Shown here: piece by piece, positions 43,257 to 49,472 of the stretch
Numbering within the stretch: the stretch's first letter is position 1
How the letters are laid out: every line of letters starts with the position of its first letter
The notes under the pieces: model-generated
Database searches by the model: none
What the model was told of the DNA's origin: nothing
Seen by the model: only the letters and a program-made list of their open reading frames with translations
Assembly (NCBI GenBank): GCA_963976395.1
Contig: CAXBLG010000011.1
Coordinates: 1 to 64,000 of the forward strand
Origin: UBA11612 sp963976395
GTDB taxonomy: Bacteria > Pseudomonadota > Alphaproteobacteria > Rhodospirillales > Rhodospirillaceae
Direction: 5' to 3'
DNA: 64,000 nucleotides
Program-made: the position numbers and the translations under genes

Positions 43257-43483
43257 CAGAAGACGGTCCGTCATCATCCGAAACACTAAGGTTAACCCCG
43301 GACAGTGGGGGGAAATTGGTCTCGACTGCCCGGGGCCGGATCAGGACTAAAAAAGATGGGGGAGGTCCATCTGCGCTGTCCTGATCAACTTCTAACCTTA
43401 TTCAGAAACTCGTTATTCAAACGACCTACAATGCAAATTCCGTCGCACCGAAACAGCTTTCGGCCGTATAAGAGAAACTCAAT

Positions 43484-44017
43484 TTACGGAAGTGATCTCT
43501 TCATCCTCGGAGATGAGGACGCCGACCTTAAAAAGGCAGCACGCTCGGATTCGGGAAGTTCGCGCGCAATTTCAAGCACTAGACTTTGCGCGTTTTTCTG
43601 AACAACAGCAGTGACCTCAGCCAGTTCATCAAACACCGCCTCTATTTTGTCGACATTCTCAGGGGACTCGGACAAAAGCGCTAGAAGTTCCTTCCGCTTT
43701 TCGCGAACAACACGATAATCTTGCCGTGCTTCATCTTTATACTTGCGCATAATCTCGCGCACTGTATCGCGGGAGGCTGGGCTTAATGCAGAAACACCAG
43801 CCATGATGTTTAGATCACCTTCCCGGGATGCCTTGCCATGCTCACCACCACGCGGCGCACCCATTATATTGGGAGGCATTTCACCTGAACGACTGGTAAA
43901 GTGGCCGCGCGCAAACCGGTGCTCGGGCATCAGCCTGCCAATGATGAAACCGGCTAGCAATAGATTGACGACAACCGAAACAACGACGGCGACACCTAGA
44001 TATTTGGTCCAGTTCAT
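43484..44017 (-). CDS. CnrX-like periplasmic metal/envelope stress sensor
   Basis: 177 residues from ATG at 44017, which overlaps the anti-sigma stop codon by four bases (ATGA). One N-terminal helix (YLGVAVVVSVVVNLLLAGFIIGRL) anchors a periplasmic part rich in His/Met at first (EHRFARGHFTSRSGEMPPNIM), then a long helical hairpin. This is the heavy-metal-sensor/Spy-like fold of PF13801. In the Cupriavidus CnrYXH system such a protein senses metal and controls release of the sigma factor. The same three-gene set is present here, so that role is likely. Metal specificity is not known. Confidence 0.85.
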   Translation of the reverse strand: MNWTKYLGVAVVVSVVVNLLLAGFIIGRLMPEHRFARGHFTSRSGEMPPNIMGAPRGGEHGKASREGDLNIMAGVSALSPASRDTVREIMRKYKDEARQDYRVVREKRKELLALLSESPENVDKIEAVFDELAEVTAVVQKNAQSLVLEIARELPESERAAFLRSASSSPRMKRSLP

Positions 44018-44487
44018 GGCTGATCTTCCGTAGTTATATAAAGTGCACCCATGGCAAATTCGCCCATGGCGACCGTAACTTCCTCGTCCATACCGATTGT
44101 ATCCGCTGCGACGTTCGTGGTTTCCACAGGCACATTGCTGACCTGCCCGGCGGCAATACCCGCAACCAGCGCGACCGCCGCAATACTCGCGGGTTGCCAG
44201 ACCGCTCGAAACGGCCACAGGCCCAAAGCAAACCCTTTCCGGCCAGAGGCAACGGAGCGGGTTGGTATTGTCAGAACAGCATTAATCAGAGTCTGAGAAG
44301 GGGCCGGGATTTCACATACATCGAGCAAATCATCAAATGCCCGCTCTTCGTCGGCAAGCTTGGACACAGACTCATCGGAGAGCATAACCGCAAGAGGACG
44401 CTCTGCTTCAGGCCAGCGATCCGATGAAGATCCATAGGCGCGAATTAACGCGCGGACGCGCCTTAAATCATTCTCGTGATTGTCCAT
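44014..44487 (-). CDS. Anti-sigma factor (membrane-bound)
   Basis: 157 residues from ATG at 44487; the upstream extension overlaps the sigma gene and is less likely. A cytoplasmic helical part (NDLRRVRALIRAYGSSSDRWPEAERPL) is followed by one helix near residue 110 (PASIAAVALVAGIAAGQV) and a short periplasmic tail with MGEFAMGALYITTEDQP. No zinc-finger motif. It lies 14 bp after the sigma gene and is translationally coupled to the CnrX-like gene. It should bind and hold the sigma factor until the sensor signals. Confidence 0.85.
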   Translation of the reverse strand: MDNHENDLRRVRALIRAYGSSSDRWPEAERPLAVMLSDESVSKLADEERAFDDLLDVCEIPAPSQTLINAVLTIPTRSVASGRKGFALGLWPFRAVWQPASIAAVALVAGIAAGQVSNVPVETTNVAADTIGMDEEVTVAMGEFAMGALYITTEDQP

Positions 44488-44501
44488 TACCCTACTCCTG
44501 C

Positions 44502-45086
44502 CTAAGCACTTTCTTTGCTCAACACGCATTTTAAATTTCGGCGCCCGCGAGCCAATAGAGATTCAAGAGCCTCTATCGATACTTTCATTATGCCCGCTGC
44601 TTCAGCACCACTGAGTTCGCCAAAATGCACCAACATGATCGCCGTACGTTGACGATCCGGGAGCTGCCCGACCGCGTCTGTGACTTGCGCTCTGCTCCGT
44701 GCCAATGACAGAGCTTCGAGAGGGGTCGGCATTCCAGAATCAATGCCATCATCCAACTCTTCGGATGCATTTGTTTTCCGGCGACGGATCGCGTCAATCG
44801 CTAGGTTACGCACAACCCGGTAAAGCCAAGTGGCTATGCGCGCCTCAGGCTTCCATTGGGGAGCTATTTTCCAAAGACGTAAGAACGCCTCCTGAGTTAC
44901 ATCTTCCGCCGCGCTATCCTGCAAGCTCATACGATATGCAAGACCGCGCATAGCCGATAAATGCGATTCAACAATTTCACGCCACGCGGACTGATCACCT
45001 GCGGCCGCGCGCTGCATAAGCGCCGCGTCATCAGCGATCGCGCCAGCTTGCGCCTCGGGATACACGCGACTTTGAGCAGGCGACAT
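44502..45086 (-). CDS. ECF-type RNA polymerase sigma factor
   Basis: 194 residues from ATG at 45086, an arbitrary but plausible start; the frame extends to a TTG at 45221. Region 2 contains LMQRAAAGDQSAWREIVE, AYRMSLQDSAAEDVTQEAFLRLW and RIATWLYRVVRNLAIDAIRR. Region 4 contains QLPDRQRTAIMLVHFGELSGAEAAGIM and SLLARGRRNLK. It begins an operon with its anti-sigma factor and a periplasmic sensor, and is divergent from a Spy-like chaperone that may be its main target. The divergent gap (45087-45372) probably holds its promoter, but no motif could be assigned. Confidence 0.92.
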   Translation of the reverse strand: MSPAQSRVYPEAQAGAIADDAALMQRAAAGDQSAWREIVESHLSAMRGLAYRMSLQDSAAEDVTQEAFLRLWKIAPQWKPEARIATWLYRVVRNLAIDAIRRRKTNASEELDDGIDSGMPTPLEALSLARSRAQVTDAVGQLPDRQRTAIMLVHFGELSGAEAAGIMKVSIEALESLLARGRRNLKCVLSKESA

Positions 45087-45372
45087 GCCCTCTAACTGCC
45101 TGTAATTTAACCGATCAATCTTGGACAATTTCACAGCAGTATAAATCCCGCAAGCGGCGATGCCCGGTGCTTTCAAGGTTTTAACGTCTAAGCTCCTGAA
45201 TTCCGTCGCAGTTGCAATCAAGACTTTCCGGGGCAGTTTTCAGCGCCGCCCCCCACTTCCCTTTCATGACAAGCCTGTAAGCGACGGAGAGCATGAAACA
45301 CCCCGTTTGAAGGACATGGATGCGGATTCCCCCGAACCCGTACCACGCTAAAACAACAAAGGATTACCTATT

Positions 45373-45954
45373 ATGCGTACACGTAAACACTTCAGCCATT
45401 CTAAGGCGCGCAAACTGACCTTCGCCGCCGCTACCGGCAGCGTCATCGGCCTTGCCGCTCTGGGCGCCTCTTACATTCACGCCGCACAAGCGGCAGAACC
45501 CTCCCGAGCAGAAAGAGCTATTGAGCGACACCATGACGGTGCTTCCAAGCACATGCGCGGAGGCATGCAGCACCGGCGGGGCGGCGGACCCGGCGATTTC
45601 GGGCAACACATCGAAGGGCATCTCGCCTTTTTGAAAACTGAACTGCATATCACAGAGAGCCAAACCCAAGTTTGGGATCAATTTGCCGAGACGCTCCGTA
45701 GCATGAACAAAGAGGCGGCTGAAAAGCGCGAAGAGATGAAAGCCGAGCGTGAAAGTCAGGCAAAAAATCGTACTGCGCGGCGCGATCAAACCTTGATGCA
45801 ACGTTTCGAACGCTCGGAGGCACGACTGGAAGCGATGATTGAACGCCAAAAGAAACTTAAGACCGCTGTCGAACCTCTCTATGCAGCCCTGTCTGACGAT
45901 CAGAAGAAACTCGCGGACAAACTGCTGAGGTTTAACCGTGGCGGGCGCCGGTGA
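45373..45954 (+). CDS. Spy/CpxP-like periplasmic chaperone (LTXXQ family)
   Basis: 193 residues with a signal sequence (FAAATGSVIGLAALGASYIHAAQA). The mature part is highly charged with His/Met/Arg clusters (ERHHDGASKHMRGGMQHRRG), possibly binding metal, and two LTXXQ-like motifs: HITESQTQVWDQF and LSDDQKKLADKLL. Long helices with alternating Glu/Lys are typical. Such proteins prevent aggregation in the periplasm under stress. It is divergent from the ECF sigma operon and overlaps the following lipoprotein gene by four bases. Confidence 0.88.
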   Translation: MRTRKHFSHSKARKLTFAAATGSVIGLAALGASYIHAAQAAEPSRAERAIERHHDGASKHMRGGMQHRRGGGPGDFGQHIEGHLAFLKTELHITESQTQVWDQFAETLRSMNKEAAEKREEMKAERESQAKNRTARRDQTLMQRFERSEARLEAMIERQKKLKTAVEPLYAALSDDQKKLADKLLRFNRGGRR

Positions 45955-46637
45955 ATCCCTTGAGCCAATCTCATACGCGTGTGGCAAAGCTTTCATTCCG
46001 CCACACGCGTTTTCTTCTCCTTTCCAGCATAGTTGCCCTTCCAGCATTGCTGTCGGCATGCGCCGGGCCAAGCAACTCTGGCCGGAGAAACCCTCGCGGG
46101 GACCAGGAAGACGGACGAAGACGTGGACCAGGAGGTAACCAACCACCGGAAAGGAACGGAGCCCAGGGACTCAATTTAAATGAACGCTTCAAGCGCGCTC
46201 AATCATTCTGGCAGCAAGGTGACTTTGAATCAGCAGTTCCTTTGTTCCGCGAGATCGCTCTCAACGGCAGCGGATTCGAGAATTCTCAATACATGTTGGG
46301 TGACTCCTTAGTTAGACTTGGCGAGAAGGACGGAGTATTTTCTGCAAATTACTTGGAGGGGTTATCTTGGCTGCGCCGTGCTGCCGACGCTGGCTGGCCA
46401 GAAGCCCAAGCAAAACTCATGAGCATTCACTTTTCCGGTCCAGCGCAAATGATAAATCTGAGAGAAGCTGCTTTTTGGCGGGAAGTCTATCTTCATAATA
46501 TCAAGAGACAGCGCGTTGGGTTTGTTCCGACGGAAGAGGCTGTTTTAAGTGAGCTTGATGCTGCATTGACGGAGCAACAGCGCGCGGAGGCCAAAACAAG
46601 AGCTACAACATGGTCATTGAATCCCGAGATTCAGTAA
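45951..46637 (+). CDS. Lipoprotein with Sel1/TPR-like repeats
   Basis: 228 residues from a GTG start that overlaps the chaperone stop codon (GTGA). A lipobox LLSAC follows a hydrophobic stretch (FLLLSSIVALPALLSA), so it is a membrane lipoprotein. A low-complexity Arg/Gly/Asn linker (RRNPRGDQEDGRRRGPGG) leads to two helical repeats: KRAQSFWQQGDFESAVPLFREIA and YLEGLSWLRRAADAGWPEAQAKLM. Translational coupling with the Spy-like gene suggests joint action in envelope stress. No specific family recognised. Confidence 0.82.
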   Translation: MNPLSQSHTRVAKLSFRHTRFLLLSSIVALPALLSACAGPSNSGRRNPRGDQEDGRRRGPGGNQPPERNGAQGLNLNERFKRAQSFWQQGDFESAVPLFREIALNGSGFENSQYMLGDSLVRLGEKDGVFSANYLEGLSWLRRAADAGWPEAQAKLMSIHFSGPAQMINLREAAFWREVYLHNIKRQRVGFVPTEEAVLSELDAALTEQQRAEAKTRATTWSLNPEIQ

Positions 46638-46732
46638 TCTTGGGCGACGACCGCACAAATACGGGATGAACTCACGTCAAATTCCATTGATCTGACCCTC
46701 GATTTTTGAGGCAGAACCTCCACCGACTCATC

Positions 46733-46761
46733 TTGAAATAACCCAGATAAGCTCCCATATG
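46733..46761 (+). promoter_or_regulatory. Sigma-70-like promoter of the candidate small RNA
   Basis: TTGAAA (46733-46738) and CATATG (46756-46761) are separated by 17 bases. Initiation would fall around 46768, just before the first predicted stem. The -10 element is weak against consensus, so this is a prediction. Confidence 0.5.
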
Positions 46762-46767
46762 AAAACT

Positions 46768-46873
46768 AACCATGCGGACGGTAATCTCCTCTCCCCTGGG
46801 AGATTTCGCATGGAAGGTTGTTCCTGGAGCTACCGGGCGGCCCCTCTTTCCCCTAAGAGCGGGCCGCCTTTTT
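46768..46873 (+). ncRNA. Candidate trans-acting small RNA with two C-rich loops
   Basis: A gene-free segment that folds into two stems. Stem 1: CATGCG (46771-46776) with CGCATG (46807-46812), and inside it AATCTCC (46783-46789) with GGAGATT (46799-46805), leaving the loop UCUCCCCUG. Stem 2: GGCGGCCC (46836-46843) with GGGCCGCC (46861-46868), and inside it CTCTT with AAGAG, leaving UCCCCU. A T run at 46869-46873 makes stem 2 a terminator. Exposed C-rich loops can pair with Shine-Dalgarno sequences, as in several alphaproteobacterial regulatory RNAs. It is read toward the convergent ATP-grasp gene. No family assignment could be made. Confidence 0.7.
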
Positions 46874-46894
46874 ATTGGATAAAAAATGAGCCCA

Positions 46895-47908
46895 TCAGCG
46901 CGTTCGTTTAAGGCCCAAGCTTAAAATCCGATTGAGAAGCTCCGGGTATTCAATTCCGGCATGTTCGGCAGCCGTTGCAAATTCTTCGATCTTCGCGATT
47001 TCCGGATTGGGATTCGCTTCAAGGAAGTACGGGGTGCCATCCATCCCGAGGCGAAAGTCGATACGTGCGTAACCCTCTAATTCCAGTGTGCGGTAAATGC
47101 GTTTGGCATAACGTTGAATTCGTGACTCTAGTTCAGGTGAAAGGTCTTCCGCCGGACCTTGCAGAATATCGTGGCGGTCCTGATAGTCGGGATCGTGTTT
47201 CACTTTCTCTGTTGCGATCCGGCTGCCGCCGTTTTCCAGATCACCAAATTCCAACTCCCAGATCGGCAGAACGCGCACACGATCGTTGCCGAGCACACCT
47301 ACGTAGAGCTCGCGACCATCAATGAACTGCTCCGCAATAGCCGCAGTGCCTATGCGGTCGTGAATAAATGCAACGCGCTCAATAAGCTTATCTTCGGTAT
47401 CGACCACTGAAGCCTGAGCAATCCCCAAGGACGCATCCTCGCTCAAGCTCTTTACAATAAGCGGAAATCCAAGCCGAGGTTTGGGCCTAATCTTTCGCTG
47501 CATCGGGAAGACCGCGAAAGCTGGAACCGGTATGCGATGGTAGTGCACTAATTTTTTTGCGAGATCTTTACCGCGTGACAGCATAAGACCGCGCGGATTG
47601 CAGCCTGTATAAGGCATGCGAAGTAGCTCAAGATAGCTCGCGACATTCTGATCGTAGGCCGCTTCACCGTGGAACTGTTCGAGGAGATTGAACACGATAT
47701 CGGGTTTCCAATTCTCAATTTCGGTGCGGATGGTTTTAAGTTCGTCCTGTACGCCGAGAGGCCGCACCTCGTGGCCGTTGGCGCGCAGCGTGCTCACCAC
47801 ATCAAACTCGGTCTTCCAAGTATGAATCTCTTTCTTGGAATAGCCCCGAAGAGAATTCGGCGGCATAAGGTCAGGGTGTAGAAGCACCAGGACTCGAAGC
47901 TTTTTCAT
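46895..47908 (-). CDS. D-Ala-D-Ala ligase-like ATP-grasp protein
   Basis: 337 residues from ATG at 47908, which overlaps the upstream stop (ATGA). It has the ATP-grasp plan: N-terminal domain (RVLVLLHPDLMPPNSL, WKPDIVFNLLEQFHGEAAYDQN), central lobe with LGFPLIVKSLSEDASLGIAQASVV, and C-terminal ARIDFRLGMDGTPYFLEANPNPEIAK with the metal-binding Glu-Asn. VASYLELLRMPYTGCNPRGLMLSRGKD resembles D-Ala-D-Ala ligase. Genuine ddl genes usually lie in the division cluster; this one is coupled to a metallopeptidase, so it may ligate a peptide or amino acid of another kind. Confidence 0.9.
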   Translation of the reverse strand: MKKLRVLVLLHPDLMPPNSLRGYSKKEIHTWKTEFDVVSTLRANGHEVRPLGVQDELKTIRTEIENWKPDIVFNLLEQFHGEAAYDQNVASYLELLRMPYTGCNPRGLMLSRGKDLAKKLVHYHRIPVPAFAVFPMQRKIRPKPRLGFPLIVKSLSEDASLGIAQASVVDTEDKLIERVAFIHDRIGTAAIAEQFIDGRELYVGVLGNDRVRVLPIWELEFGDLENGGSRIATEKVKHDPDYQDRHDILQGPAEDLSPELESRIQRYAKRIYRTLELEGYARIDFRLGMDGTPYFLEANPNPEIAKIEEFATAAEHAGIEYPELLNRILSLGLKRTR

Positions 47909-48930
47909 AGCGCAAACCATTCCCGGCGCGACGGACTATAGAGTGAATGTACCGCTTTGGCGGTCAGCAACACTGTAAAGTCCATGGCGAGTTGACGCTC
48001 AGGCCCCACGGCGCGCAGTTTCAGCTCGCGGCAACGGCCGATCATATTATCGATCACAGCATCCAAGGTCAGTTGATGTTCTCCCGTCCATTTCGCCACC
48101 ATCTGCCTGATCTTAGCACGGTTTCGGCGTAAAAACTGAGATGCCGGCGGCGAGCGGTAATGCTTAGGATCGGCAGAGAAAATGCGATGCAACTCCTTAT
48201 CGTAAGTTTTGGGGTACTCCACAGTGTAAAGAGCCTGCTTCTTGTCGTAGTACTCGCGCACTGTGTAGTTGAGCGTACTGAGTGGGTCTACTTTGAACTT
48301 GCGCGTAAGCTTGGGTTTTTCATCTGCGATCTCGGCCATCAGCTCATCAACATACTCAAGCTTCTTCAGCGCACCCCATCCGGCATAACGCGTTCGCCAA
48401 GCCGAACGCGGCCGCATCCACACCGCGAAGGTCTCGGCAAAATCCTCATCCGGATGACTTTGGCCGTACCACAGCGGCAAATGCTGAACAAAATTCTTGC
48501 TGGCCGGGTTTGGACGGTAAAATTTTGGGTAGCGCTGAGACGACGGACCAAACAATTTTTGCCACCGGCGGCGGCGATGCAATCCGTATGCATGTTGAAT
48601 CGCATGACCGGCTTCGTGACGAAGAATGCGCATACACTCTTGCTCGGTTCCGCCCTCAACCACAAACATCTTCGATTTCTCTAAGCGCGAGAGTCTGGGA
48701 TGCGCGAGGTAGAAGGGAATGGCGATGCCGGGCGTGTTTTCCGGAGCAAACCATTCGTCGGAAAGCCATACGTGCGGTTTGATGGCGATATGACGGTGTT
48801 CAAGTTCTTCGTAAAGTTCGTCCAGACAATCCTCAAGCCATGTCCCCTCGACAGTGACTTTGAGATCTTTGAGTCGCATCTGAAGCAGGCGTTCATCGGA
48901 GTAGGTCGACCAGGGAAATCGGCGCGGCAT
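47905..48930 (-). CDS. Putative zinc metallopeptidase (HEXXH)
   Basis: 341 residues from ATG at 48930 (GGAG five bases upstream); the longer start at 48957 is less supported. The zinc motif HEAGH lies at 105-109 (MRILRHEAGHAIQHAYG), with a probable third ligand Glu166 in DEDFAETFAVWM. The pattern matches the putative zinc-binding metallopeptidase family (Peptidase_Mx type) without its usual N-terminal ribbon. No signal peptide, so cytoplasmic. It is translationally coupled to the ATP-grasp gene; a cut-and-ligate peptide system is possible but unproven. Confidence 0.87.
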   Translation of the reverse strand: MPRRFPWSTYSDERLLQMRLKDLKVTVEGTWLEDCLDELYEELEHRHIAIKPHVWLSDEWFAPENTPGIAIPFYLAHPRLSRLEKSKMFVVEGGTEQECMRILRHEAGHAIQHAYGLHRRRRWQKLFGPSSQRYPKFYRPNPASKNFVQHLPLWYGQSHPDEDFAETFAVWMRPRSAWRTRYAGWGALKKLEYVDELMAEIADEKPKLTRKFKVDPLSTLNYTVREYYDKKQALYTVEYPKTYDKELHRIFSADPKHYRSPPASQFLRRNRAKIRQMVAKWTGEHQLTLDAVIDNMIGRCRELKLRAVGPERQLAMDFTVLLTAKAVHSLYSPSRREWFAL

Positions 48931-49100
48931 TAGGGCTCCAACGACACTCATCATCATGAACGGCGGAAGGCAAATTTATTTGATGATGTCATGGCCCATT
49001 ACCCACATCAAGATGCGGGACCAGGCCAGGATCACCCGGCCTAGTGCTCCCGACATGCTGCGGAACTAGCGCCCCCCTGGCTGGTGGGTGAGCTTTGAAT

Positions 49101-49358
49101 TCACGCGCTTTCAGGTAGCGACTGAAGCGCAAGGTGTATGCGTTGGGGCATGCTATCTCCCGATGCCGCGACCTCGTCCGGTGCCGCAGCCTCCATGCCC
49201 TCTTCCTCGGCGACCGCCATTTCCCGAATATCGTAATCCCAGCGGGAAAGGATCGCCGCCTTTGCATCGTCTGAAATACCGCACTGCCGGAGTGCGGAAA
49301 GCCTCAGACAGATTCTCCAATGCAGCCTTCAAACAATTTTCGCTGTTCGGCTTGTCAT
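49101..49358 (-). pseudogene. Broken small gene (WDYDIREM...EEEG family)
   Basis: ATG at 49358 has a perfect AGGAGG five bases upstream, but the frame stops at codon 10 (TGA). The same frame resumes later as GISDDAKAAILSRWDYDIREM and VAEEEGMEAAAPDEV to a stop at 49101, a pattern common in small alphaproteobacterial proteins of unknown function. Between them, the matching residues (LKAALENLSEAFRTPAV) are in the -1 frame. Total length is a multiple of three, so two compensating indels have scrambled about 18 codons and created the stop. Either a recent pseudogene or sequence error. Confidence 0.65.
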
Positions 49359-49472
49359 TCTTGCCTCCTAGATGCTCGCATACGTTGAAAGTTCCGGTAA
49401 AACCGCCTAAAATTTGATATTGATTAAAGCATAAACGCGAGGACTCCAATTCATTTTGCTGGAAGTCTTTTC

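Noticed and set aside
43505..44218. 244-aa version of the CnrX-like protein
   Set aside because: The extra 67 residues are a shadow of the anti-sigma gene; ATGA coupling supports 44017.
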